Shown here in pieces: positions 28,382 to 38,198 of a stretch of DNA of 64,000 nt (the first letter of the stretch is position 1; each line of letters begins with the position of its first letter). The notes beneath the pieces were generated by a model that saw only the letters and a program-made list of their open reading frames with translations, did not search any database and had not been told where the DNA came from. Source of the stretch: Lysinibacillus fusiformis (GTDB lineage Bacteria > Bacillota > Bacilli > Bacillales_A > Planococcaceae); NCBI GenBank assembly GCA_030027265.1, contig JASENG010000001.1, positions 434,001 through 498,000 on the forward strand, written 5' to 3'. The translations under genes were made by a program, and so were the position numbers.

Positions 28382-28876
28382 ATGGAAGGTATTATTTTCA
28401 TGGTGATTACGTTTATCGTTGGTATGATTATAAACGCGGCCAAAAGCAAACAACAAGATCAAAAACCAATGCCGCCTTTTAATAATCCAACGACTAAGCA
28501 AAAGTTTGAATTGCCAAAACAGCCAACCATAAGGAAATCACTGGAGGATTTCGCCAGCGAAGTATTTGATCAGTTAAATGAAAAAGCGCAACCGAAACCA
28601 ACAGCTCAAGTTCTAGAAAAGCACCCAGAGCCTTTGAAGGCTGAAGAAATCATAGAGAAGAAAGTTGAGTCACCAAGAATTTCACCTGGTTCAAGGCCGG
28701 CATTTGATGGGAACCGCAGCTCTTCTCGAGGCTCGATACTTCAAACGAATACAGCTAAAACCGATCCAATTAAAGATCATGAAATCGGGAATATTGTGCC
28801 AACTACAAGAGCTGCTTTAGTACAGGCGATTATTACGACGGAAATTTTGGGGCCGCCAAAAGCGAAACAAAGATAA
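28382..28876 (+). CDS. Small membrane-anchored protein, third gene of the nfeD-floA operon
   Basis: 164 residues. One N-terminal membrane segment (about 4-19) precedes a basic, proline- and glutamine-rich, probably disordered stretch and a short conserved-looking end (RAALVQAIITTEILGPPKAK). That C-terminal pattern recurs in small proteins beside flotillin genes; B. subtilis has yqfB at this place. I could not confirm homology, so I leave the symbol empty. GAAGGGAGTG lies somewhat far from the ATG. A terminator-type hairpin follows. Confidence 0.7.
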   Translation: MEGIIFMVITFIVGMIINAAKSKQQDQKPMPPFNNPTTKQKFELPKQPTIRKSLEDFASEVFDQLNEKAQPKPTAQVLEKHPEPLKAEEIIEKKVESPRISPGSRPAFDGNRSSSRGSILQTNTAKTDPIKDHEIGNIVPTTRAALVQAIITTEILGPPKAKQR

Positions 28877-28935
28877 CCGTATCAAAAAAGAGCTATTTAG
28901 GTTGGATTTGTAAAAACTGCATTCAAATTTATACA

Positions 28936-28983
28936 TGCTCCCCTTTTTCAAAGCATATACTTTTGCGAAAGGGGGGCATTTTT
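28936..28983 (+). terminator. Hairpin ending the floA operon and overlapping the yqfC ribosome binding site
   Basis: TGCTCCCCTTT (28936-28946) pairs over 11 bp (one G-U) with AAAGGGGGGCA (28968-28978), followed by TTTTT (28979-28983). It has the form of a rho-independent terminator. Its 3' arm is also the only purine-rich ribosome binding site before the TTG start of yqfC. Confidence 0.75.
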
Positions 28984-28986
28984 GAA

Positions 28987-29238
28987 TTGAAAAAATTATT
29001 CCAAACAGACCCATTAATAGAGATAGTAAATAGTAGTCAGCTACGATTGATTGGAACCTATAAATTTTTAGAAGCTTCAGAACAGCATTGTTCGTTAATA
29101 TATGAGGATTTTTCAATTTTAATAAAAGCAAATCGTGTACATATAGATGTATTAAAAGAGGAAGAATTTATAATACATGTAGAAAATTTGTTATCTATTG
29201 AAATGAAAAGACAGGTGAATGATTATGAAAAAATTTGA
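28987..29238 (+). CDS. yqfC: Sporulation protein YqfC
   Basis: 83 residues from TTG 28987, whose ribosome binding site is the G-run at 28971-28976. A longer reading from 28963 would start upstream of that site. The pattern QLRLIGTYKFLEASEQHCSL, FSILIKANRVHIDVLKEEEF and VENLLSIEM follows the YqfC layout (LIG, short beta-strands, terminal GxIxxI-like element). The gene overlaps yqfD, its usual partner. In B. subtilis yqfCD is expressed in the mother cell under sigma-E; function otherwise unknown. No convincing sigma-E promoter could be identified here. Confidence 0.82.
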   Translation: MKKLFQTDPLIEIVNSSQLRLIGTYKFLEASEQHCSLIYEDFSILIKANRVHIDVLKEEEFIIHVENLLSIEMKRQVNDYEKI

Positions 29239-30349
29239 TAATCGGCCTGTTGAAGTAAGTGTGAGCCGTACTAATGGAGCCCATGCCTTTATCCAGAGTC
29301 TGCATTCAAGAGGTGTAAAGGTAAAAAATTTAAAACATCTCGATAATGAAATCAGATTTGAAATGGCACGAAAAGATTTGAGAATTATTCGGGAGATTCG
29401 GAAAAAATATCGTGTGAAAGTAAAAATTCAATATTTGCAAGTATCTCGGATTTTTCAGAAAAATAGTTGGACAGCTTTTGGACTACTCCTTTTGATTATT
29501 ATTCCTATTATCGCCTCGCAATTCGTTTGGGATGTGGATGTTGAAGCAGAAACACCTGAACTAAGAGTTGCCGTTGAAAAAGTTATTAAGGATAAACTTT
29601 CCTTAGATAAACCGAAAATGAAAGGGCGTGTGCAGTCTGATTTTGAAATACGGCAAACAATAATGGAGGAGTTAAGAGATCTATCTTGGGTGCATATACT
29701 AAAAACCGGCAGCAGCATGACAATTGTACCTCAGCTTGCCCCTATAACAGATAATAAAGACAATACAACCAATGCCAAAAATCACTTGATCGCTACCAAA
29801 AGCGGAGTGATTACACATTTTGAGATTTCTAGTGGGGAACGTCGTGTTCTGCCGAATACAACCGTATATAAAGGGGATACACTGGTATCAGGAGTAATCA
29901 CTGTTGGTGAAAAATCGGTTGTAGTAGGTGCCTCAGGAGAAGTGTATGCTGACTACTGGCTAGAAACGGAATTTTCGATTCCAACGGAAATCCAATTAGT
30001 TTCGGCAAGTAGTAGAGAATGGACATTTGATTTCAAAATAAATGATGAAAAGGAGCAAGGAAAATCGTTTCAAAAGGTCGATTTACCCAAGTGGCTTTCA
30101 AGATTTATCGAAATCAAAAAGACTCAAAAGTACATCACAGTTACGGAAGAGATCTCAGAAGAACAAATCGAGTCGTTTATCTTGCCTCTATTGCACGAAA
30201 AAATTTTAAAATCTTTACCTCCCAAAACCATTATAAAAAAGGAAAACATTTTGCACGTTTCATTCGATGATGATAAAGTGGAAGGGAAAGTCCTATTTTT
30301 GGTAAATGAAAATATTGCAAAAAACTACCCAATTGACCAAGGAGATTGA
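29225..30349 (+). CDS. yqfD: Sporulation protein YqfD (stage IV protein family)
   Basis: 374 residues. A cytosolic N-terminus (about 1-80) is followed by one membrane segment (SWTAFGLLLLIIIPIIASQF, about 82-102) and a large external part. That part includes DLSWVHILKTGSSMTIV and KSGVITHFEISSGERRVLPN, typical of YqfD. It is required for a late stage of sporulation in some clostridia and bacilli. ATG 29225 is preferred to ATG 29219 on spacing to AGGTGA. Overlaps yqfC; phoH starts 4 bases after its stop. Confidence 0.9.
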   Translation: MKKFDNRPVEVSVSRTNGAHAFIQSLHSRGVKVKNLKHLDNEIRFEMARKDLRIIREIRKKYRVKVKIQYLQVSRIFQKNSWTAFGLLLLIIIPIIASQFVWDVDVEAETPELRVAVEKVIKDKLSLDKPKMKGRVQSDFEIRQTIMEELRDLSWVHILKTGSSMTIVPQLAPITDNKDNTTNAKNHLIATKSGVITHFEISSGERRVLPNTTVYKGDTLVSGVITVGEKSVVVGASGEVYADYWLETEFSIPTEIQLVSASSREWTFDFKINDEKEQGKSFQKVDLPKWLSRFIEIKKTQKYITVTEEISEEQIESFILPLLHEKILKSLPPKTIIKKENILHVSFDDDKVEGKVLFLVNENIAKNYPIDQGD

Positions 30350-30353
30350 TTTA

Positions 30354-31310
30354 ATGGCAGAACAATTATCGGAATTACAAGTTGAAAATCCAAATGAAGC
30401 AGTGATGCTACTTGGAATGAGCGATGCTAATTTAAAATTGATTGAAGAAACATTTCACGTTCAAATTATTACCCGCGGTGCAGTGATACAAATTGCAGGT
30501 AGCGAACCACAGAAACAACAAGCCAAAGATTTAATATATGCTCTTTTAAAGGTGATTCGTAAAGGGGTTAATATTGATTTGCGTGATGTGGCTACAGCAA
30601 TCGAAATGGTGAATAAAGGGACAATTGAATATTTTGCAGAGTTATACGAAGAAGAAATAGCAAGAAATTATAAAGGAAAGCCGATCCGTGCCAAAACGAT
30701 TGGACAGCGAGAGTACATAAGGGCAATACGTCATCATGATCTCGTTTTTGGAATTGGTCCAGCCGGTACGGGAAAAACGTATATAGCGGTGGTTATGGCC
30801 ACACAAGCCTTAAAGAATGGGCATGTAAAGCGTATCATTTTAACAAGACCAGCCGTAGAAGCAGGGGAATCTTTAGGTTTCTTGCCTGGTGACTTAAAGG
30901 AAAAAGTAGATCCTTACTTAAGACCGCTTTATGATGCACTGCATGATATCTACGGACAAGAACAAACACAAAGATTGATTGAGCGAGGAACAATTGAAAT
31001 TGCTCCTCTTGCATATATGCGCGGGCGTACATTGGATGATGCCTTTGTTATATTGGATGAGGCCCAGAATACAACCCATATGCAAATGAAAATGTTTTTA
31101 ACTCGTTTAGGCTTTGGTTCCAAGATGGTCATTACGGGGGACAAAACTCAAATTGACTTACCTAAAAATACGGAATCGGGGTTAATCATCGCCGAGCGCA
31201 GCTTGAAATATTTAAGAGATATCCATTTCCAGATTCTCGAAGCTGGAGACGTTGTTCGTCATCCGCTGGTAGCGAAAATTATTCAATCTTATACTGACCA
31301 AGAGTTATAA
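30354..31310 (+). CDS. phoH: PhoH-like ATPase
   Basis: 318 residues. A KH-like N-terminal region precedes the PhoH P-loop ATPase domain. Walker A is GPAGTGKT (from residue about 135), followed by RPAVEAGESLGFLPGDLKEK, Walker B VILDEAQNT, and the conserved MVITGDKTQIDLP and AGDVVRHPLV. The family is linked to RNA metabolism and sits near ybeY in many genomes, as here. AAGGAG lies 9 bases before ATG 30354. Terminator at 31351-31381. Confidence 0.95.
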   Translation: MAEQLSELQVENPNEAVMLLGMSDANLKLIEETFHVQIITRGAVIQIAGSEPQKQQAKDLIYALLKVIRKGVNIDLRDVATAIEMVNKGTIEYFAELYEEEIARNYKGKPIRAKTIGQREYIRAIRHHDLVFGIGPAGTGKTYIAVVMATQALKNGHVKRIILTRPAVEAGESLGFLPGDLKEKVDPYLRPLYDALHDIYGQEQTQRLIERGTIEIAPLAYMRGRTLDDAFVILDEAQNTTHMQMKMFLTRLGFGSKMVITGDKTQIDLPKNTESGLIIAERSLKYLRDIHFQILEAGDVVRHPLVAKIIQSYTDQEL

Positions 31311-31350
31311 GATTACGCTGGAAAATTAGATTCATATTGCGTAATTGTTA

Positions 31351-31381
31351 AATGTGTACGTTAATCGTGCACATTTTTTAT
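31351..31381 (+). terminator. phoH terminator
   Basis: AATGTGTACG (31351-31360) pairs with CGTGCACATT, one G-U pair, followed by TTTTTATTTTTT. Confidence 0.82.
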
Positions 31382-31455
31382 TTTTTGGTAATATTTCATG
31401 AAATAATATTCATAAATTGGTAAACTAGTACATATAGACATTTGGGGGTGCACAA

Positions 31456-33573
31456 GTGGAAAAGCACTTTAATAAATTACTGAATATGATCAGTTTTCGA
31501 ACTTTATTAATAGTTGTATTATTAATTACTGGCTTTCTGCAATTCTTTCTGATGCTCGGAAATATACGAAGCACTACATATGATATACAAGCTTTTCAAT
31601 TGGCGCCAGAAACAATTCGTGCTGTTAAAACGATAGAAGATACCGTGAAGACTGAACAAGAACGCGACCATGCGGAAAGTGCTGTTGAAGCTGTTTATTT
31701 ATTTAATGAGGAAACAGCAGAGCACCGTTCTTCTTTAGTAACATCAATATTCGATATACTTCAAGATGTTCGAGAAGAAATCAGCCAGAAAGAAGAAGAT
31801 GTACCGATCGAGAATCAAATTGCGCAATTGCGTGTAAAACTAAAAGATATTACAGAGAGTCAATCGCTGCTATTTTTTACAAATAGTCAACTGCAATCCC
31901 TGTTAGTCGTTCCCGACGCTGATTTGAAGGCAGCAGAAACTTTTCTGGTCAAAGAAATTAAAACAATGCTGGAAGAACCCATTCGGACTGAAAATGTTGC
32001 TCAAAAACGTACAGAAATCGAAACGGAAATTCGACAGCAAAGTACGATTGATGAAAGTATTTTGAGTGCAGTTATTATTATAGGACGCGCTGCTATAATG
32101 GAAACAGAAGTTTTAGATGAAGTGCGTACCGAGGAGCAAATACTAAAAGCTCGTGAAGAAGTAGAGCCAACTCGTATATTACAAGGTCAAATTATTGTTC
32201 AGGAAGGAGAGCTCATTGATCGGGAAGTATTTAGGCAGCTGGAACTTCTAGGGTTATTAAATAATCAAACTTCCACAAAACCTGTAATCGGCCTAACAAT
32301 TCTTGTGATTTTAGAAATGGCCTTTATGTATATTCTCTTTAATTTTTCTGACATGGAGCTGCAAAATAAAAGAAAAGCTTTATTTGTAACGGCGATTGTT
32401 TATTCCTTTGCTATTGTGCTTATGAAGGTTATTAGTTTACTTTCAGACCAGTTTGATGCAACAATAGCTTTCTTATATCCAACTGCACTGGCAACGATGC
32501 TTGTGAGACTTTTAGCGAATGAAAAAGCGGCAGTATTAGTTACGATACTAACGGCAGCTGCGGCCGGAGTCATTTTCCATGAAGGCTATTCTGCTGTTTT
32601 ACAAATGGATATTGTACTCTATATAATTTTTGGTGGACTATCAAGTGTTTTCTTTATGAAAAGTATGGAAAAACGATCCCATTTGTTAAAAGCTTGTGGT
32701 ATTGTTTCCATTTTTAATTTATTATTTATCGCCTTTTATTTATTAATGTCACAAACAAATTATGATCTGTTTGAATTATTATTTTACAGCATTGCAGGGA
32801 TAGCATCGGGTGTTTTATCGGGTGCATTGACAATGGGATTATTGCCGTTCTTTGAATCAGCATTTGGATTATTGTCGACAATGAGATTGATCGAATTATC
32901 GAATCCGAACCATCCATTGCTGAAAAAAATATTAACTGAAACCCCGGGAACTTATCATCACAGCGTAATGGTGGCTAATCTTGCAGAAGCTGCTTGTGAA
33001 GCAATAGGGGCGGATGGTTTACTTGCAAGAGTGGCTTGTTATTATCATGATATTGGAAAAACAAAAAGACCGGCCTTTTTCATTGAAAACCAGATGTCCG
33101 GCATTAACCCTCATGACTCTTTACCCCCTGAGAGAAGTGCTGAAATAATAATTTCGCACACGACAGACGGTGCCAAATTATTGGAGAAGCACAAGATGCC
33201 ACAGGAAATTATAGATATTGCCCTGCAGCACCATGGCACAAGTACTTTGAAATTCTTCCTGCATAAGGCAAAAGAAGAGGGAAAAGAAGTAGATGGGAAA
33301 GCATTTAGTTACCCAGGTCCAAAACCGCAAACAAAAGAGGCGGCTGTTATAAGTATCGCTGATAGTGTAGAAGCGGCGGTCCGTTCTATGAAACAACCAA
33401 ATTCAGATAAGATCCAACAGCTTGTACATACAATTGTACAAAGCCGTGTACAGGAACATCAATTTGATGAATGTGATGTCTCCATTAAAGAGTTAAAAAC
33501 GATTGAAAAGGTTTTATGCGAGACATTAAACGGAATTTTCCACTCAAGAATTGAATACCCGAAAGAAGGGTAA
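31456..33573 (+). CDS. pgpH: Cyclic-di-AMP phosphodiesterase PgpH
   Basis: 705 residues. One N-terminal membrane helix and a large extracellular 7TMR-HDED domain (about 45-270) precede seven membrane segments (about 275-470) and a cytosolic HD domain. Metal-site residues include HHSVMVANLA, H531-D532 in YYHDIGKTKRPAFF, and ALQHHGTS. PgpH hydrolyses c-di-AMP to pApA and so sets potassium and osmotic balance. GTG start preceded by GGGGGTG. ybeY follows after 15 bases, dgkA next, as in B. subtilis. Confidence 0.95.
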   Translation: MEKHFNKLLNMISFRTLLIVVLLITGFLQFFLMLGNIRSTTYDIQAFQLAPETIRAVKTIEDTVKTEQERDHAESAVEAVYLFNEETAEHRSSLVTSIFDILQDVREEISQKEEDVPIENQIAQLRVKLKDITESQSLLFFTNSQLQSLLVVPDADLKAAETFLVKEIKTMLEEPIRTENVAQKRTEIETEIRQQSTIDESILSAVIIIGRAAIMETEVLDEVRTEEQILKAREEVEPTRILQGQIIVQEGELIDREVFRQLELLGLLNNQTSTKPVIGLTILVILEMAFMYILFNFSDMELQNKRKALFVTAIVYSFAIVLMKVISLLSDQFDATIAFLYPTALATMLVRLLANEKAAVLVTILTAAAAGVIFHEGYSAVLQMDIVLYIIFGGLSSVFFMKSMEKRSHLLKACGIVSIFNLLFIAFYLLMSQTNYDLFELLFYSIAGIASGVLSGALTMGLLPFFESAFGLLSTMRLIELSNPNHPLLKKILTETPGTYHHSVMVANLAEAACEAIGADGLLARVACYYHDIGKTKRPAFFIENQMSGINPHDSLPPERSAEIIISHTTDGAKLLEKHKMPQEIIDIALQHHGTSTLKFFLHKAKEEGKEVDGKAFSYPGPKPQTKEAAVISIADSVEAAVRSMKQPNSDKIQQLVHTIVQSRVQEHQFDECDVSIKELKTIEKVLCETLNGIFHSRIEYPKEG

Positions 33574-33588
33574 ATATAGGAGGCACCA

Positions 33589-34059
33589 ATGCTTAATATT
33601 GATTTTTTAGATGAAACAAGCGAAGTAAAGGATGACCATATAGAACTAGTTGAAAAACTATTGCAGCATGCAGCAGATTACCTTTCAATTGAAGACGGCA
33701 GTGAAGTATCCATTACATTTGTAACCAATGAAAAAATTCATGAAATCAATCGTGAATATCGAGATAAAGATCAGCCAACAGATGTGATTTCCTTTGCCCT
33801 TGAAGAAATGGGAGAGGGAGAAGTTGAAATTGTTGGGGAAGGAATTCCGAGAATTTTAGGAGATATAATTATCTCGACTGATCGCACGAAGGAACAAGCG
33901 GACGATTTTGGACATTCTTTTGAAAGAGAATTAGGCTTTTTGGCAGTCCATGGATTTTTACACCTATTAGGCTACGATCATATGACTGAAGAAGACGAAA
34001 AGGTCATGTTTGGAAAACAAGATGAAATTTTATCTTCTTATGGTTTAGGTCGTGATTAA
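33589..34059 (+). CDS. ybeY: Endoribonuclease YbeY
   Basis: 156 residues. Zinc motif [11 protein letters not shown] with H121, H125 and H131; [10 protein letters not shown] is the other family signature. YbeY takes part in 16S rRNA 3' end maturation and ribosome quality control. ATAGGAGGCACC precedes the ATG. The stop is one base before the dgkA ATG. Confidence 0.96.
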   Translation: MLNIDFLDETSEVKDDHIELVEKLLQHAADYLSIEDGSEVSITFVTNEKIHEINREYRDKDQPTDVISFALEEMGEGEVEIVGEGIPRILGDIIISTDRTKEQADDFGHSFERELGFLAVHGFLHLLGYDHMTEEDEKVMFGKQDEILSSYGLGRD

Positions 34060-34060
34060 A

Positions 34061-34411
34061 ATGAACGTCCATAAACTAATCAAATCCTTTGGGTTTGCAT
34101 TTTATGGCATATGGACATCACTGAAAGAACAAAATATGCGTTTTCATGTTTTTAGTGCATTCATCGTAATGATTGCAGGTCTTTTAACAGGTTTATCTAC
34201 CCAAGAATGGCTCATTATTATTTTAACCATTGCACTTGTTATCGGGTCCGAGATGATTAATACCGCCATTGAGAGTGTAGTCGACCTAGCATCACCTGAA
34301 ATTCATCCTCTTGCAAAACAAGCAAAGGATATAGCAGCAGGAGCAGTACTTGTATTTGCTATGGCAAGTGTTATAATCGGGTTACTTATTTTTCTGCCAA
34401 AATGGTTTTAG
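34061..34411 (+). CDS. dgkA: Diacylglycerol/undecaprenol kinase DgkA
   Basis: 116 residues, three to four membrane segments. Signature EMINTAIESVVDL in the middle, HPLAKQAKDIAAGAVL downstream. In Gram-positives this family phosphorylates undecaprenol to recycle the lipid carrier of cell-wall synthesis. I use ATG 34061, one base past the ybeY stop; GTG 34052 is the in-frame alternative. The Shine-Dalgarno sequence is weak (TAGGT), so translation probably depends on coupling to ybeY. Confidence 0.93.
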   Translation: MNVHKLIKSFGFAFYGIWTSLKEQNMRFHVFSAFIVMIAGLLTGLSTQEWLIIILTIALVIGSEMINTAIESVVDLASPEIHPLAKQAKDIAAGAVLVFAMASVIIGLLIFLPKWF

Positions 34412-34509
34412 CTTGAACTAGCGAACTCATTTTGCGAAAGTTTTTCGTGATATAAAAGCAGGACACCGTCAAATGAGTAAGTGTAAATATTTAATAAGGG
34501 GATTACTGA

Positions 34510-35842
<1,333 letters not shown>

Positions 35843-35852
35843 ATAAATTTGA

Positions 35853-35890
35853 TAGACAAGCTGTTTAATGCAGTTTGTCTTTTTTTTTCA
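35853..35890 (+). terminator. era terminator
   Basis: AGACAA pairs with TTGTCT around the loop region, followed by eight or more Ts. Confidence 0.88.
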
Positions 35891-35995
35891 GCTAAATGCT
35901 AAATCTATAATCTTAAAGCCATCAAAAGCGTAAATCACCTGGCAGTCATGTATAATAGAACCACAATATATTGTTGAAGGAAGTGCAGTGCCACA

Positions 35996-36775
35996 ATGTT
36001 AAATAAATGGGAAGGCATTGTTTTAAAATCGCGTGCTTATGGAGAGTCCAATAAAATCGTCACGTTAATGACCAGAGAAGCTGGGAAGGTTACCGTGATG
36101 GCCAGGGGCGCAAAAAAGCCGACTAGTCGTTTAGCAGGAGTTACCCAAACCTTTATGCATGGAATGTATATGGTGCAGCGAACAACAGGAATGGGAACTC
36201 TCCAACAGGGAGAGCATTTAGCCTCCATGCGCCATATCCAAACAGATATTATGGCCACAGCTTATGCAAGCTATATTGTAGAGCTTGTTGATAGACTAGT
36301 AGACGAGGGACCAGAACCCTTTGCATTTGAAGTATTGCTGCAAGCGCTGAATGCCATTGAAGAAGAGTATGATCCAGAGGCGATAAGTTTATTTGTAGAC
36401 TGGAAATTGCTGCCTTATGCCGGGATCCAACCTGTACTAAATGCTTGTGCTTCTTGCGGTGCCTTTGATGGAGAGTTTGCTTTTTCGTTTTCCCAGGGCG
36501 GTTTTTTATGTCATCGCTGTTTCCATCAAGATCCCTATATCATTCGCCTATCTCCAACACAGTTAAAATTGATTCGTATGTTTTATAATGTGCCGATTGA
36601 TCAAATCGGGAAACTGGACTTGAAAAAGGCGACGAAACAGTTTATTAAAAAAATCGTTACAACAATTTATGAAGAACAAACAGGAATTCGTTTGAAATCA
36701 AGGTCATTTATTGACCAATTGGACAGAACCCCATTATTGACGAGAAGGACAAGTAATGAGGAGCCGACAGAGTAG
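35996..36775 (+). CDS. recO: DNA repair protein RecO
   Basis: 259 residues. RecO anneals SSB-coated DNA and helps load RecA with RecF/RecR. The N-terminal OB fold begins MLNKWEGIVLKSRAYGESNK. A zinc-binding cluster follows as CASCGAFDGEF ... LCHRCF. AGGAAG is 12 bases before the ATG. TATAAT at 35951-35956 is a likely -10 with a poor -35. Its stop is only seven bases from that of the convergent unrecognised gene downstream. In B. subtilis a glycyl-tRNA synthetase gene follows; here about 5.4 kb is inserted first. Confidence 0.96.
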   Translation: MLNKWEGIVLKSRAYGESNKIVTLMTREAGKVTVMARGAKKPTSRLAGVTQTFMHGMYMVQRTTGMGTLQQGEHLASMRHIQTDIMATAYASYIVELVDRLVDEGPEPFAFEVLLQALNAIEEEYDPEAISLFVDWKLLPYAGIQPVLNACASCGAFDGEFAFSFSQGGFLCHRCFHQDPYIIRLSPTQLKLIRMFYNVPIDQIGKLDLKKATKQFIKKIVTTIYEEQTGIRLKSRSFIDQLDRTPLLTRRTSNEEPTE

Positions 36776-36782
36776 GTTTTGG

Positions 36783-37256
36783 CTAAAGGATTTTTCGTAT
36801 AATCTCTAATACATCTTCTTTTACAGCCTGCCAAAATAGAGGGGATGATTGATTAGCAAATCGTCCTTCCAAATAGAGTAAATAGTTATGGTGAAGATAA
36901 TGAATCTGGTCATAATGAAAATGGAGTCGATGATTCATTTGATTGACATCAATATTAAGCTCCATATAGCCATCTACTAAAACTTGCAAATCACTAGCCT
37001 GTTTACGCAGCTGATCGTGCATCTGTGAGTGAAATTGACCTAGCTTTAAGTTCTGATTACTTTGAGTACGATGAGATTTTAGGGATTCATTTAAGGATTG
37101 CAACCTGGAATTTGCGGTATATAAAATATGATGATGTGTGTAGTGTTCCGGTAATTCTTTATTCAATAATTCGCGTACGAGGATTAAAAGCTTTTGTGCC
37201 GCACAAACTTCCGCGGTTTCCTGTTTGGTCTGTTTAAATAAAGTCTCAAAGAACAT
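36783..37256 (-). CDS. Unrecognised helical protein
   Basis: 157 residues. ATG 37256 follows GAGGTGGG on the minus strand. The protein is soluble, with no signal peptide or membrane helix, and appears almost entirely alpha-helical. It has heptad-like Leu/Ile spacing, many His and Gln residues (HYTHHHILY, HFHYDQIHYLHHNYLLYLEG) and one cysteine near the start. I do not recognise the family. It converges on recO and is divergent from the ECF sigma gene, with about 380 bases of repeat-bearing DNA between. Confidence 0.7.
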   Translation of the reverse strand: MFFETLFKQTKQETAEVCAAQKLLILVRELLNKELPEHYTHHHILYTANSRLQSLNESLKSHRTQSNQNLKLGQFHSQMHDQLRKQASDLQVLVDGYMELNIDVNQMNHRLHFHYDQIHYLHHNYLLYLEGRFANQSSPLFWQAVKEDVLEIIRKIL

Positions 37257-37359
37257 CAATCCCACCTCGATTTTATATTTTTACCCATTATAATCCAAAT
37301 TTTCAAATAAATCACCTCGAAAATGAACAAATTGACCAAAATGAACAATATATAGATGC

Positions 37360-37394
37360 AACCCACACATTCTAGATTCGTATGTGTGGGTTTT
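37360..37394. terminator. Perfect 11-bp inverted repeat with TCTAGATT in its loop
   Basis: AACCCACACAT (37360-37370) is exactly complementary to ATGTGTGGGTT (37382-37392), followed by TTTT. It looks like a terminator, but on the plus strand no gene precedes it. The loop holds TCTAGATTCG, the same ten bases as the last of the downstream repeats. Confidence 0.65.
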
Positions 37395-37442
37395 GCTATG
37401 AATAAATAGAAGAAATACTATTTTAATAGAGAGATTTTTGAA

Positions 37443-37516
37443 GTGTCTAGATTATCAAGGAAAGTGTCTAGATTTTGGCTTAAAGTGTCTAGATTTTTAG
37501 CAAAATTGTCTAGATT
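37443..37516 (+). repeat. Four direct repeats with exact 21-bp period
   Basis: GTGTCTAGATT starts at 37443, 37464 and 37485, with a one-mismatch copy (TTGTCTAGATT) at 37506. The 10-base spacers differ, so this is phased motif repetition and not simple tandem duplication. TCTAGA at the centre is palindromic. The period equals two helical turns, placing all copies on one face of the DNA, about 125-200 bases upstream of the ECF sigma start. Confidence 0.92.
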
Positions 37517-37640
37517 CGCAGAAGCAAACATGCCACTTCAACAGAAAAATGATATGGACAAATATTTTTTTCTAAAAATTAAAACTATATTTCAATAGAT
37601 TACGAATATATTTGTGAAGCGATGAAAGTGATGTGAGAAT

Positions 37641-38198
37641 GTGATAGATTTTGAGTCTTTTTGGATTCGGCGTGTGCAGAATTCAGCCCATGGGGAAAGT
37701 GCCAATAAACTAGTGAAAAAATATTACAAGGAAATATTTGCGTTCGTCTATAAGCAGTCTTTTGATGAACAGCTTGCCCTTGATTTAACGCAAGAGGTGT
37801 TTATTCGAATGCTGCAGTCGATATCAAATTTCGATCCAAAAAGAGCTGCATTTCGTACATGGCTTTACCGCATTGCTTCAAATCATTGTATTGATTATTT
37901 TCGTTCAAAATCATTCCAGGCTGTCAAGCAAACAATTTATGTCGAGGAAATTGAAATTGATGGTATAGACGATGTGATCGAGCAAGTTGAAACCAAGGAA
38001 CAGTTAGTCAAAGTAAATGAATTGCTTTTGAAGTTTGACTCCGAGCTGCAGCAAATTGTTCGATATAAAGTATTTTTGGAGCTAACGTTCCAGGAGATTT
38101 CCAGTTTAATGAATCTGCCCGAATCGACAGTTAAAACAAAATATTATGCGGTTATTAAAAAGCTAAGAAAGGAGATGAAGGCATATGTCATTGGATAA
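37641..38198 (+). CDS. ECF-type RNA polymerase sigma factor
   Basis: 185 residues. Region 2 is clear (LALDLTQEVFIRMLQSISNF ... FRTWLYRIASNHCIDYFRSK, about 45-95), followed by an acidic linker and region 4 helix-turn-helix (LTFQEISSLMNLPESTVKTK, about 149-168). Regions 1 and 3 are missing, as in ECF factors. GTG start with a weak ribosome binding site. Upstream TAAAAC-N17-CGAA (37580-37606) resembles an ECF promoter and may be autoregulatory. The gene overlaps the next by 14 bases. Confidence 0.9.
   Translation: MIDFESFWIRRVQNSAHGESANKLVKKYYKEIFAFVYKQSFDEQLALDLTQEVFIRMLQSISNFDPKRAAFRTWLYRIASNHCIDYFRSKSFQAVKQTIYVEEIEIDGIDDVIEQVETKEQLVKVNELLLKFDSELQQIVRYKVFLELTFQEISSLMNLPESTVKTKYYAVIKKLRKEMKAYVIG

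Noticed and set aside
28954-28961. CATATACT as a sigma-E -10 box for yqfC
   Set aside because: It agrees with the -10 at most positions, but no acceptable -35 lies 13-15 bases upstream.
37443-37516. CRISPR array
   Set aside because: Repeats of 11 bases with 10-base spacers are far too short, and there are no cas genes nearby.
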